Assembly: GCA_009693015.1 (NCBI GenBank)
Contig: SHYB01000003.1
Location: 1 to 64,000, forward strand
Reading direction: 5' to 3'
DNA from: Dehalococcoidia bacterium
Lineage (GTDB): Bacteria; Chloroflexota; Dehalococcoidia; SHYB01
Length of the DNA stretch: 64,000 nt
In this document: piece after piece, positions 26,951-38,934 of the stretch
How positions within the stretch are numbered: the stretch's first letter is position 1
How the letters are laid out: the number at the start of each line of letters is the position of its first letter
Position numbers and translations under genes: made by a program
Notes under the pieces: generated by a model
What the model was told of the DNA's origin: nothing
Seen by the model: the letters and a program-made list of their open reading frames with translations, nothing else
The model's database searches: none

Positions 26951-26998
26951 TCTCCCTCTCCCTTGAGGAGGGAGAGATGGAGAGATGGTGATCCCGTT
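26951..26998. repeat. dispersed hairpin repeat, copy 5
   Basis: CTCCCTCTCCCTTGAGGAGGGAGAG hairpin followed by ATGGAGAGATGGTGATCCCG, in a 223-base gap that holds no gene. Confidence 0.6.
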
Positions 26999-27132
26999 TT
27001 TTTCCGCTCCCGCCCGCGCCGCCTGTCCCCAGACAGCGCGTTCGATTCTACCCCCATAGCCGGGTTCCGTCCAGGGAAGGGCTACAGCAGCCTCCCGTGC
27101 CGCACATTGGTCCAACCCTTGACGCAACCCCG

Positions 27133-27906
27133 CTAAATAAGCGCCGGCGCATCCCCCGTCGCGCCCCTGTCCCAATCCGCGATGCGCAGCGTCCTGCCTG
27201 TAAACGTCTCCGCCGATTGCCTCGCCAGCCACACCATCGGCGCCACCACCGCCTCCGGCTGCCGGTACTCGGAAAAATCCGTGTCCTTCGGCAGCGCGTA
27301 CAGGATGCCCTCCGTCAAAATCAAATGTGGATCGAAACAATTGGCCGCGATCCCGTACGGCGCCCCTTGCTTCGCCACAATCGCCGTCAGCCGCTCCACC
27401 GCCACCTTCGCGATCACGTAATTCGTGACCTCCGGCAAGATGGCGCGCGCCATCCACGACGATAGATTGATGATGCTTCCCGAACGCTGCTTCATCATGT
27501 GCGGCAGCGCGAACTTCATCGCCAGGAACGGCCCGCGCAAATTCACCCGCAAGCCCAGGTCCCAACGCTTCGACGTCAGTTCCGTGATGTCCCCCATGAT
27601 ATTTGCGCCCGCGTTGTTCACCAGCACATCCACCCGTCCGAACGCCTCCACCGCCTGCCGCACCATCGCCTCCACCTGCTCCTCGTCCGTCACGTCGCAC
27701 CGCACCGGCAGTGCCTCGCCCCCTGCCTCCCGCACCAGCTCCGCCGTCGCGTGTATCGTCCCCGCGATCTTCGGCGACTCCGTCTCCGACCGCGCCGCGA
27801 TCACCACCCGCGCCCCTTCGCGGGCATACGCCAGCGCCGCCGCCTTGCCGATGCCGCGGCTCGCCCCTGTGATAATCGCCACCTTGCCCTGTAACTGCTG
27901 TCCCAT
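27133..27906 (-). CDS. SDR family oxidoreductase
   Basis: 257 residues: TGASRGIGKAAAL, NNAGAN, INLSSWMA, intact Tyr-Val-Ile-Ala-Lys, and a C-terminus (TGRTLRIADWDRG) unlike the usual DGG ending. ATG 27906 is 12 bases after the end of the next upstream SDR; the two form a pair. Confidence 0.9.
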   Translation of the reverse strand: MGQQLQGKVAIITGASRGIGKAAALAYAREGARVVIAARSETESPKIAGTIHATAELVREAGGEALPVRCDVTDEEQVEAMVRQAVEAFGRVDVLVNNAGANIMGDITELTSKRWDLGLRVNLRGPFLAMKFALPHMMKQRSGSIINLSSWMARAILPEVTNYVIAKVAVERLTAIVAKQGAPYGIAANCFDPHLILTEGILYALPKDTDFSEYRQPEAVVAPMVWLARQSAETFTGRTLRIADWDRGATGDAPALI

Positions 27907-27918
27907 AATCCTGCTGCG

Positions 27919-28677
27919 CTACGCCGTCGAATACCCGCCGTTCACGCTGATCGCCTGCCCCGTCACATGTCCCGCGCGGTCGGACGCGATGAACACCACC
28001 ATATTCGCCACATCCTCCGGCTTGCCCAGCTTCCGCAGCGGATACGCCTTCAGCACCTTATCTATCGTGCGCTCATTGATCATCCCCACCTCCTGCACCC
28101 CTTCCGTCATCGTCCCTGATGGGCACACCACGTTCACCCGTATGCCGCGCTTGCCCACTTCCTTAGAAAGGCCCTTGGTGAACGAAATCACCGCCCCCTT
28201 CGCGCCGGAGTACGTGCTCTGCATATAATCGCCGATCCGCCCCGCGTCCGAGCCGATGTTCACGATGCTCCCGCTCCCCTGCTGCATCATCGTGTCCATC
28301 ACCGCCTTCACGCAGTTGATCGTGCCGTAGTAGCACACGTTAATCTCCCGCTCCCAGTCCGCCGGTGTCAGCTCTCCGAACAGCTTCACCGCCCATGCGC
28401 CCGCATTATTCACCAGCGCATCAATCCGCCCGTACGCCTTCAGCGCCGCGTCCGCCAGCTTCCGCGCCTCCTCCATCTTCGATACATCCGCCCCCAGCGC
28501 GATCGCCTGTCCTCCGCTCGCCACGATCTCCTTGCACACCGCCTGCGCCCGCTCGGCGTACAGGTCCGCCACCACCACCTTCGCCCCTTCCTGGGCGAAC
28601 GTCACCGCGATCATCCGCCCGATGCCCCGGCCCCCGCCAGTCACAATCACCACCTTGTCCTTCAAGTGCAAATCCAT
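27919..28677 (-). CDS. SDR family oxidoreductase (FabG-like)
   Basis: 252 residues: TGGGRGIGRMIAV, NNAGAWA, NIGSDAGRIGD, intact Tyr-Ser-Gly-Ala-Lys, RVNVVCPSG, TGQAISVNGGYSTA. ATG 28677 lies eight bases after GGAGG; the open frame up to 28905 is not used. Divergent from the ABC permease genes. Confidence 0.92.
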   Translation of the reverse strand: MDLHLKDKVVIVTGGGRGIGRMIAVTFAQEGAKVVVADLYAERAQAVCKEIVASGGQAIALGADVSKMEEARKLADAALKAYGRIDALVNNAGAWAVKLFGELTPADWEREINVCYYGTINCVKAVMDTMMQQGSGSIVNIGSDAGRIGDYMQSTYSGAKGAVISFTKGLSKEVGKRGIRVNVVCPSGTMTEGVQEVGMINERTIDKVLKAYPLRKLGKPEDVANMVVFIASDRAGHVTGQAISVNGGYSTA

Positions 28678-28923
28678 GACGCAGCCCTCCGCGATAATAT
28701 GAGAATGCCGGTCGCCTGCCGTCGCCCATTGCCGGATGACGTGCGGCTGGTATTCTACCTGTAGCGCAGGCGTTTGCCAATCTTCTGCGCCCTGCAAGCG
28801 GTAGAGTGCCGCGCTCGCAACGCATTGACATTGCTGCCTGCGTGCCATAGCATCGGGACGATTCGACGCACCGGGCGCCCCTCCTGGGGAGCGCCCACGT
28901 GACACTCCTGCTCAGGTGGCCCC

Positions 28924-29847
28924 TTGCTCAAGTTTCTCCTCAGCCGGCTTGCCCAGACAGCGGTGACCCTCCTCATCGTCAGCATCGTCGTCTTCGCCCT
29001 GTCCCACGCCAGCGGCAACCCCCTCTACCTCCTGCTCCCGCCCTCCGCCGGCCAGGCCGACTTTGCCGCCGTCTCCGAGCAGTACGGCCTGGACAAACCG
29101 CTGGTGCAGCAGTACTTCATCTACATGAACAAGCTGCTGCATTTCGACCTGGGCAGGTCCATCATCAACGGGCAGCCGGTCAAAGAAATCATCACGCAAG
29201 CGCTCCCCTACTCCCTCAGGCTGGCGGGCTTCGCCCTCGCCCTCGCCCTTGCCATGGGCATCCCCCTCGGCGTGCTCGGCGGCATCAAGCGCGGCACCCG
29301 CTGGGACACCCTCGCCCAGACCACCGCCGTGCTGGGGCAGGCCATGCCCAGCTTCTGGCTCGGCCTCATGCTCATCATCGTCTTCGCCGTCAACTTGCGC
29401 GTTCTCCCCGTGGCCGAAGCGGGCGGCTTCAGGCACTACATCCTCCCTGGCTTCACCCTCGGCCTCATCCTTTCCGCCAACGTCATGCGCCTGCTCCGCA
29501 CCTCGCTCATCGAAGTGCTCGACCTGGAGTTCATCAGAATGCTCCGCGTCAAGGGCGTCCCTGAGCGCACCATCATTTGGAAACATGCCGTCCGCAACGC
29601 CATCGTCCCCGTCGTCAGCTTCGCCGGCATGTACCTCATCATCCTCGTCACCAACGCCGTCGTCGTGGAGACCGTTTTCGCCTGGCCCGGCTTCGGACGC
29701 CTCGCCTACACCGCCGTGCTCAATAACGACTTCCCCCTCATCCAGGGCATTGTGCTTATCGGCGCCACCCTCTACATCGCCTCTTCGCTCATGACTGACG
29801 TTCTCTACTCCATCGTAGACCCCCGCATCAGGCTCACCTCCACATAA
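28924..29847 (+). CDS. dppB: ABC transporter permease, DppB/OppB type
   Basis: 307-residue inner-membrane permease of a peptide/nickel-type importer. It has an N-terminal helix LAQTAVTLLIVSIVVFALSH, then about five more helices, and the EAA loop LIEVLDLEFIRMLRVKGVPE that contacts the ATPases. The start is TTG 28924 after AGGTGG. Overlaps dppC by one base (TAATG). Confidence 0.92.
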   Translation: MLKFLLSRLAQTAVTLLIVSIVVFALSHASGNPLYLLLPPSAGQADFAAVSEQYGLDKPLVQQYFIYMNKLLHFDLGRSIINGQPVKEIITQALPYSLRLAGFALALALAMGIPLGVLGGIKRGTRWDTLAQTTAVLGQAMPSFWLGLMLIIVFAVNLRVLPVAEAGGFRHYILPGFTLGLILSANVMRLLRTSLIEVLDLEFIRMLRVKGVPERTIIWKHAVRNAIVPVVSFAGMYLIILVTNAVVVETVFAWPGFGRLAYTAVLNNDFPLIQGIVLIGATLYIASSLMTDVLYSIVDPRIRLTST

Positions 29848-30746
29848 TGACCACCATCGCCGCCGCCGCACCCTTCAAGGCCCGCACCTGGCGACTCCGC
29901 CTGTGGAAAGAGTTGCGCGCCTACCCCGCCATCCCTGTCGTTATCCTCGCCATCGTCATCTTCCTCGCCATCTTCGGCGGCGCCCTCTCACCACACTCCC
30001 CCTACGATCAGGCCCTGCGTCAGCGCCTCCTGCCCCCTGTGGGCATGGACCGCGGCACGTGGGACCACGCCCTTGGCACCGACAACCTCGGCCGCGATAC
30101 GCTGAGCCGCATGATGACCGGCGCGCGCGTCTCCCTCTCCCTCGCCGCCCTCACCATCGCCGTCGGCGTTGTCCTCGGCACCGTCATCGGCGCCGCCGCT
30201 GGCTTCTACGCCGGCAGGCTCTGGGATATGATCCTCATGCGTCTCGCCGATGCCGCCCTCTCCATCCCCCTCGTCCTCCTCGCCCTCGTCCTCGCCGTCG
30301 TCCGCGGCGCCAGCTACTGGAACCTCGTCATTCTCATCAGCCTCTTCATCTGGGCGCGCACCGCCCGCATCATCAGAGGCCAGGCCCTCCAGGTCTGCCA
30401 GCGCGACTATATTGCCCTGGCCCGCGTCGCCGGCTGCTCCGGGCCCAGCATCCTCTTCCGTCACGTCATCCCCAACGTCTCCCACGTCGCCATCGTCCTC
30501 GCCACCTTGGAAGTCGGCGCCGTTATCATCCTGGAAGCATCCCTCAGCTTCCTCGGCGTTGGCGTCCCACCCCCCAACCCCTCCTGGGGCGCCATCGTCG
30601 CTGACGGGCGCGGCGTCATCGCCAGCGCCTGGTGGGTCGCCACCGTCCCCGGCATCGCCATCATGATCACCGTCGCCTCCTTCAACCTCATCGGTGACCG
30701 CATGCGTGACCGCTTCGACCCCCGCCTCCGCCAGCGCGGCGCCTAG
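29847..30746 (+). CDS. dppC: ABC transporter permease, DppC/OppC type
   Basis: 299-residue partner permease: N-terminal cytoplasmic stretch and first helix, the DppC signature LGTDNLGRDTLSRMMTGAR, EAA loop CQRDYIALARVAGCSG and C-terminal SFNLIGDRMRDRFDPR. Translationally coupled to dppB. The ATPase genes follow beyond a convergent solute-binding gene. Confidence 0.93.
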   Translation: MTTIAAAAPFKARTWRLRLWKELRAYPAIPVVILAIVIFLAIFGGALSPHSPYDQALRQRLLPPVGMDRGTWDHALGTDNLGRDTLSRMMTGARVSLSLAALTIAVGVVLGTVIGAAAGFYAGRLWDMILMRLADAALSIPLVLLALVLAVVRGASYWNLVILISLFIWARTARIIRGQALQVCQRDYIALARVAGCSGPSILFRHVIPNVSHVAIVLATLEVGAVIILEASLSFLGVGVPPPNPSWGAIVADGRGVIASAWWVATVPGIAIMITVASFNLIGDRMRDRFDPRLRQRGA

Positions 30747-30876
30747 CGCCTCCCCCGTCCCCCCCATCCATCCCCCTTCCACCCTCCTCCTTCTCCTACC
30801 CCTCGCGCTTGAGCTATGGGCCTGCCGGTCATTCTTGCCGCCCCCCCACCCTTGCCCCCCACTGCCACCCCCGCTC

Positions 30877-30984
30877 ATGTCATGCTAAGCGCAGCGAAGA
30901 ATCTTCCCCTCCTCCCCTCTCACCTTCGATAGGGGAAACTGGAGTGGGGTGACTCCTTCCGTCATTCCGGCGGATGCCGGAATC
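30877..30984. repeat. cluster of dispersed repeats after dppC
   Basis: A GTCATGCTAAGCGCAGCGAA element, then hairpin-repeat copy 6 (about 30909-30950), then CATTCCGGC/GCCGGAATCC inverted repeat (30964-30983). The 355-base gap between dppC and the solute-binding gene otherwise holds only the terminator at 31040. Confidence 0.55.
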
Positions 30985-31039
30985 CATCCCCGCAGCAATG
31001 CGTATCAAATCACCCTGTCCACCCCCGCCCACAACAACA

Positions 31040-31069
31040 GAGGCCGGCGATGTCACCATCGCCGGCCTC
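31040..31069 (-). terminator. terminator-like hairpin after solute-binding gene
   Basis: Thirteen-pair perfect stem GAGGCCGGCGATG with a four-base loop, 33 bases beyond the stop codon at 31102. No T-run. Confidence 0.6.
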
Positions 31070-31101
31070 AATCCTGCAAACCTTGTCGCTACGCCTTCGC
31101 T

Positions 31102-32745
31102 CTACGTATTGTTGAAGAACAGGCCATTGAGGTAGAGGTCAGAGGTGTACCGGCCCAGCTTCCAGTCCGGCCGCACCTTATCCGGGTTGCTGGCGAAAAG
31201 CTGCTGAACGTCTGCGACGGGGAACCGCATGTGATTCTTTTCGATGTACCGCGTGATCTCTTCCGTCCGCGTCTTGTACCTCGCCAGGTCCAGTTCGTTG
31301 GACAAGTCGTCAATCATCTTGTCCAAGGTGGGATCCTGCGACAGCGCCAGCGCGCCGTTGGAGCGAGCCAGGACGTTCAGGCCCGGGTGTGGAAGAAACA
31401 GAGGAGCAACTCTGATCCAGCCCACGGAGTTTGCCAGATTCGGGTCACGGTTGACCATCTGCGCCCGCATCGCCTGGTACTCCAGGCTGACGATCTTCGT
31501 CTTCACCCCCACCTTCTCCCAGTATCCCGCAATGGCCTGCATCATCTGCGGGCCTTCGGAAATGCCGCCCAGCCCGTAGGAGAACAGGCTCACCGTGATC
31601 CCATTCGGGTACGCCGCTTGCAGTAATTGCCGTGCCCGCGCCGGATCGTACGGGATCTTGGCGCCACCGTGGTAGGCGATGGAGACGGTGGTGTTGGGAA
31701 AGTAGTCCGGCAATTGACCCGCGCCGGAGAAGAGCGTGTCAATCAACTCCTGCCGGTTCACGGCAATGCTCAGCGCCTCGCGAACCCGGACGTCGGAGAA
31801 CGCCGTCGCGGTGTCCCACTGCCTGTTCACCCACAGCTCCAGGTAAAAGGTGATCGGCGATGCCGTCACCGTGAGTCCCGCGCTCTTCAGGCTCTTAGAC
31901 TCAGACCGCGGCGAATCAATGATGTCCGTTGCCTTGGTCTTCAGCAGCGACACGCGTGTCGTGTCTTCCGCGACTACCGCGATCCGCACTTGGTTGTAGT
32001 TCGGGCGCCCCATCCAGTGCGTTGCCACCTCGTCATACAGCGTGTGCGCGCCCTGCACATGCTCCACAAACTTGTAGGGGCCGCTCCCCATCGGCTTGGT
32101 GTTCTGCACGTCCAGCCCGTTCTTCTCCACGTACGCCTTCGACACCACAAAAGGCTCCGCGGAGTCCCGCCGTGTCAGGTAGAAGTAGAAGAAGGGCGCA
32201 GGCTTGGCGTAGTTCAGCCTCACCGTGGACGCATCCACCACATCGACGCTCTTCACCGAGGCCCGGTAGTCGGCCGCCCAGGACGACACCGAGTCCTTGC
32301 TGGACGCGCGCTCAATGGTGAACTTCACGTCATCCGCCGTTACCGGCGTTCCGTCGTGGAATTTCGCGTTCGTCCGCAGCTTGATCGTCAGCGACGTATT
32401 GTCTGCCGCCGCCGTCCAGGATGTCGCCAGCCCGTGGATGGTGTCCGGGACGCCCTCCAGGTCGTTGCCGATGATGCTGTCATACATCGGCGCCAGATAG
32501 TTCTTGATGTCCGCGCCCGACTTGATCGGGTCGAAGACATCGCGCGTCCCGCTCAAGGACACTCGCAGAATGTCGTATCGCTTGGGGCCTCCTGTCACCT
32601 TGGGCGGCGCCGTCACCTTTGGCGCTGCGCTCGTCGCCTTCGGACTCGTGCTGGACGAATCCCCATCGTCGCCTCCGCCGCACGCCGACAGCACCAACGC
32701 CATCGCCGTGGCGATGGCCAGCACCGGGAATAAGAGTTTCCGCAT
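31102..32745 (-). CDS. ABC transporter substrate-binding lipoprotein (family 5)
   Basis: 547-residue extracytoplasmic peptide/nickel-type binding protein. The signal peptide ends in the lipobox LSAC (Cys about 20) and is followed by a low-complexity Ser/Ala/Pro/Lys linker. SBP family 5 features: TIKLRTNAKFHDGTPVTADDVKFTIERA and DVRVREALSIAVNRQELIDT. The ATG at 32745 is six bases from GGAAGG; earlier ATGs are too close or unsupported. It is antisense to, and sits between, dppBC and dppDF, and presumably delivers their substrate. Confidence 0.92.
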   Translation of the reverse strand: MRKLLFPVLAIATAMALVLSACGGGDDGDSSSTSPKATSAAPKVTAPPKVTGGPKRYDILRVSLSGTRDVFDPIKSGADIKNYLAPMYDSIIGNDLEGVPDTIHGLATSWTAAADNTSLTIKLRTNAKFHDGTPVTADDVKFTIERASSKDSVSSWAADYRASVKSVDVVDASTVRLNYAKPAPFFYFYLTRRDSAEPFVVSKAYVEKNGLDVQNTKPMGSGPYKFVEHVQGAHTLYDEVATHWMGRPNYNQVRIAVVAEDTTRVSLLKTKATDIIDSPRSESKSLKSAGLTVTASPITFYLELWVNRQWDTATAFSDVRVREALSIAVNRQELIDTLFSGAGQLPDYFPNTTVSIAYHGGAKIPYDPARARQLLQAAYPNGITVSLFSYGLGGISEGPQMMQAIAGYWEKVGVKTKIVSLEYQAMRAQMVNRDPNLANSVGWIRVAPLFLPHPGLNVLARSNGALALSQDPTLDKMIDDLSNELDLARYKTRTEEITRYIEKNHMRFPVADVQQLFASNPDKVRPDWKLGRYTSDLYLNGLFFNNT

Positions 32746-32901
32746 ACACATTCCTTCCGAATCTCTGCTCGCGAGCGGCCGATTCGCGGCAGCGTCCATA
32801 TTTTCACGCACGGCGCTACAGATGACCCGTAATGAGCGCCGCATGTGCGACCACCGTCACCCTAGCAGGCCGCACGCTCGCAAGTCAAGTGGTGCTCCTG
32901 G

Positions 32902-32930
32902 TTGACAGTGCCTGCCCCGCCCCTTACGAT
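32902..32930 (+). promoter_or_regulatory. promoter for dppDF, predicted leaderless
   Basis: Consensus TTGACA (32902-32907), 17-base spacer, TACGAT (32925-32930). Initiation seven bases later would fall on the ATG at 32938, so the mRNA should lack a leader; no ribosome-binding site is seen. Confidence 0.7.
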
Positions 32931-32937
32931 GCGAGAG

Positions 32938-33996
32938 ATGCCTACCCCTCCGCCATCGTCCCCAGCTGGAAACGCCACGGCTCAGCGCCATCCTTCCCAC
33001 GGCGCGCCGCCCCTCCTTCAGGTGGAGAACCTCCAGACCCACATCTCCGTCGCCGGCGGCGTAGTCAAGCCCGTGGACGGCGTCTCCTTCCACATCAAGC
33101 AAGCGGAGACCGTCGCCCTCGTCGGCGAGTCCGGCTCCGGCAAGAGCATGACCGCCCTCTCCATCCTTCGCGTGCTCCCCAGGCCCGGCGGCCACATCGC
33201 CGGCGGCAAGATACTCTTCGATGGCGTAGACCTGGCGCAACTCTCTGAAAAAGAAATGCGCTCCTACCGCGGCAGCAAGATCGCCATGATCCTCCAAGAC
33301 CCCCACAGCTCCCTTGATCCCATGTACCAGATCGGCGAGCAGATCGGCGAATCCCTCCGCGTGCACCATAAGGCCAGCGGCGCCGGCGTCAAGCGCCGTG
33401 TCGCCGAGCTGCTGCGCCTCGTTCGAATCCCCGCCGCCGAAGAACGCGCCCGCGCCTACCCCCACCAGATGAGCGGCGGCATGCGACAGCGCGTCGTCGG
33501 CGCCATTGCCATGTCCTCCGAGCCACAGCTCATCATCGCCGACGAGCCCACCACCGCCCTTGATGTCACCATCCAGGCCCAGTACCTCAGTCTCCTCAAA
33601 GACATCCAGGCCAACTCCAACCTCGCCATTCTCCTCATCACCCACGATCTTGGCATCGTCGCCAAAATGTGCCAGCGCATTATCGTCATGTACGGCGGAC
33701 GCATCGTGGAAGAGGCCACTGTGGAGCAGGCCTTCAATCGCCCCGCGCACCCCTACACCGCCGGCCTCGTGCGGTCCCTCCCCAAGCTCAAAGGCCGTGT
33801 CCCGCGCCTCTACTCCATCGAAGGCCAGCCCCCTGCCTTGGACACCCTCCCCCAGGGCTGCCGCTTCGCCCCGCGCTGCCCCAGCGTAATGGATACATGC
33901 ACCAAGGAATATCCGCCCATCGTCACCCTGCAAGACAACCAGAAAGTCGCCTGCTGGCTCCACGTCCATGACACAACAAAACAGCCCGCTGCTTGA
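32938..33996 (+). CDS. dppD: ABC transporter ATP-binding protein, DppD/OppD type
   Basis: 352 residues. Walker A GESGSGKS, Q-loop LQDPHSSLDPM, signature MSGGMRQRV, Walker B LIIADEPTT, H-loop LLITHDLG, and the C-terminal cysteine-containing domain CRFAPRCPSVMDTC found in oligopeptide ATPases (possible Fe-S site). The frame is open to 32902, but the promoter covers that part. Overlaps dppF by 29 bases. Confidence 0.94.
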   Translation: MPTPPPSSPAGNATAQRHPSHGAPPLLQVENLQTHISVAGGVVKPVDGVSFHIKQAETVALVGESGSGKSMTALSILRVLPRPGGHIAGGKILFDGVDLAQLSEKEMRSYRGSKIAMILQDPHSSLDPMYQIGEQIGESLRVHHKASGAGVKRRVAELLRLVRIPAAEERARAYPHQMSGGMRQRVVGAIAMSSEPQLIIADEPTTALDVTIQAQYLSLLKDIQANSNLAILLITHDLGIVAKMCQRIIVMYGGRIVEEATVEQAFNRPAHPYTAGLVRSLPKLKGRVPRLYSIEGQPPALDTLPQGCRFAPRCPSVMDTCTKEYPPIVTLQDNQKVACWLHVHDTTKQPAA

Positions 33997-34948
33997 AGCG
34001 AAGCACCTCCAAAAGTTCTTCCCCGCCGGCCAGGGCCTGCTTCCCACGAAGCAACGCCACTGGGTCAAGGCCGTGGACGATGTCTCCTTCCGCGTCGAAT
34101 CCGGCAAGACCCTCGGCATCGTCGGCGAATCCGGATGCGGCAAGACCACCCTCGCCAAGCTCGTCTTGCTCCTGGAGCAACCCACCGCAGGAACGATCCA
34201 CTTCCAGGGTGAAGACGTCCTCAAGCTCCGCGGCGACCGCCTCAAGCACTACCGCGCCTCCGTCCAGGCCGTCTTCCAAGACCCCTACGGCGCCATGGAC
34301 CCCCGCCAGCGCGTCGGCGATATGATCAGCGAGCCTCTGCGCGTCACCCGCGGCGTGACCAACGCCGAAGCTGACCAGCGCGTCGCCGAGGTCCTCCAGC
34401 AAGTCGGCCTCAGCGCCACCGCCGCGCGCTACTACCCCCACGAGTTCAGCGGCGGCCAGCGACAGCGCATCGCCATCGCCCGCGCCCTCTCCACCCAATC
34501 CCAGCTCCTCGTCCTCGATGAACCTGTCGCCGCCCTCGACGTCTCCATCCGCAGCCAGATACTCAACCTCCTCAAAGACCTCCAGGAAAGCAAAGGGCTA
34601 GGCTACATCCTCATCACCCATGACCTTGCCGTCTCCAAACACCTCAGCCACCACGTCGCCGTCATGTACCTCGGCAAAATCGTTGAGCTTGCAAACAGCG
34701 ACTCCCTCTACGACCGTCCCAACCATCCCTACACCAAGGCCCTCCTCTCCGCCGCCCTCCCCACCCACCCCGATGAAACCCAAGAAGAAATCATCCTCAG
34801 CGGCGAAGTCCCCAGCCCCCTCGACCCCCCCTCCGGCTGCCGCTTCCGCACCCGCTGCCCCTACGTCATGCCCCGCTGCGCCGAATCCGAACCCCCCCTC
34901 GCCGAAATCGCCCCCGGCCACCTCTCTGCCTGCTTCCTCAACAACTAG
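33968..34948 (+). CDS. dppF: ABC transporter ATP-binding protein, DppF/OppF type
   Basis: 326 residues. Walker A GESGCGKTT, Q-loop FQDPYGAMDP, signature FSGGQRQRI, Walker B LLVLDEPVA, ILITHDLAV, then the C-terminal CRFRTRCPYVMPRC domain. Its start lies within the end of dppD. It should pair with DppD to power DppBC. Confidence 0.94.
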   Translation: MTQQNSPLLEAKHLQKFFPAGQGLLPTKQRHWVKAVDDVSFRVESGKTLGIVGESGCGKTTLAKLVLLLEQPTAGTIHFQGEDVLKLRGDRLKHYRASVQAVFQDPYGAMDPRQRVGDMISEPLRVTRGVTNAEADQRVAEVLQQVGLSATAARYYPHEFSGGQRQRIAIARALSTQSQLLVLDEPVAALDVSIRSQILNLLKDLQESKGLGYILITHDLAVSKHLSHHVAVMYLGKIVELANSDSLYDRPNHPYTKALLSAALPTHPDETQEEIILSGEVPSPLDPPSGCRFRTRCPYVMPRCAESEPPLAEIAPGHLSACFLNN

Positions 34949-35064
34949 CGGCGCGTCGCAACGCCTGCCCTGTCATTGGTGAGTCCTCGAGAGGCCGATT
35001 CCATCGGCCCGAGTCCGCCAAAGGCACCCGTGGCAATCTGGCCGGCGGCGTACTCTGCCGCCTC

Positions 35065-35649
35065 TTACCCTCTCCCCCTCGATGGGGGAGAGATGGAGCG
35101 GGGGTGATCCCCCTCCTCCACAACACACCCCATGCTTTCCGCATTGTCCAGGACGACCACATGAGGCGTAGCGCTGAGGGCTTCACGAAATGCCGGTGCG
35201 GTTGGCTCGATTTTCAGGGACTTCGCCAGGTCGTCGAGCAGGTCGGCTGTGGCGAACTGCGGCTTGCCGTCGGCGCTGACCCAGGCCAGCCCCATGCGCT
35301 TCTTGCGGGCGTACGTCGCCGCCGCCTGGTACGCCAGCGTAGACTTGCCGATGCGGCCCTCGCCCGCCAGGATTACCTTCCCCGTGGTCTCCAGCAAGCC
35401 AATCGTCAGCTTGACTAGGTCGTGATGTTCCTTGTTTTGCCGCGGCACAAAGTCGAAGAAGAGGGAGGGCCGTTGCTGCGGCGAGAAGTAATGGAAGCTG
35501 GCGGAGGAGAAGGCGCTGACGCTGATCGGCTTCAGCGGTTGGCGGTGGACACGGGTCAACAGCCATGCAACTGCTTGAACAACGCCATCCCGAATGGTGG
35601 CGAAGAGCGCTTTTAGAAACGCCTCCTGCGGATCCTGCGGTTGCACCAT
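35065..35649 (-). pseudogene. truncated STAND/NB-ARC-like NTPase fragment
   Basis: 194 residues. The first 75 are helical and unlike a known domain to me. Then come Walker A GEGRIGKST and, 60 residues on, Walker B HVVVLDNAESM, the pattern of AAA/NB-ARC (STAND) NTPases. The frame ends soon after in residues coded by a dispersed hairpin repeat (GDHPRSISPPSRGRG), so the rest of the NTPase and any sensor repeats are missing. Probably truncated by repeat insertion or deletion. ATG 35649. Confidence 0.6.
35069..35113. repeat. dispersed hairpin repeat, copy 7
   Basis: CTCTCCCCCTCGATGGGGGAGAG hairpin followed by ATGGAGCGGGGGTGATCCCC; it forms the 3' end of the NTPase fragment. Confidence 0.65.
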
Positions 35650-35706
35650 GCCCGCATACTACCGAGTCCCGCTTCAGGTGTCCAGGAACCGCGGTCGCCC
35701 CCACAA

Positions 35707-35738
35707 CAAAAAGGCCCCCCGGTTTCCCGGAGGGCCTT
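35707..35738 (-). terminator. Rho-independent terminator after tRNA-fMet
   Basis: On the minus strand a 12-pair stem AAGGCCCTCCGG/CCGGGGGGCCTT with a GAAA loop, followed by TTTTT. Ends the 23S-tRNA transcript. Confidence 0.9.
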
Positions 35739-35750
35739 TCCTTCTGTAGC

Positions 35751-35825
35751 TGGTAGCGGGGAGAGGACTCGAACCTCTGACCTTCGGGTTATGAGCCCGA
35801 CGAGCTGCCACTGCTCCACCCCGCG
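35751..35825 (-). tRNA. initiator tRNA-Met (CAT anticodon)
   Basis: Cloverleaf with anticodon CAT in loop CTCATAA. The stem TCGGG/CCCGA has the three consecutive G-C pairs typical of initiators, and the first acceptor position is an unpaired C-U mismatch, also an initiator trait. CCA is encoded (35751-35753). It lies about 120 bases downstream of 23S rRNA on the same strand. Confidence 0.95.
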
Positions 35826-35945
35826 ACGTTCGCCTTCCCTCGCCGGCTGCGCCGAAGCGCAGCACGCGGGGAAGCGCACATGCCTCTTCCCACCAACATT
35901 CGCAGAGAGCGTCATACGCCAAGCTTCTCGACATGACTTAATGTA

Positions 35946-38934
<2,989 letters not shown>

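Noticed and set aside
35826-35922. Possible 5S rRNA between 23S and tRNA-fMet
   Set aside because: Fewer than 100 bases are available and none of the conserved 5S blocks is present.
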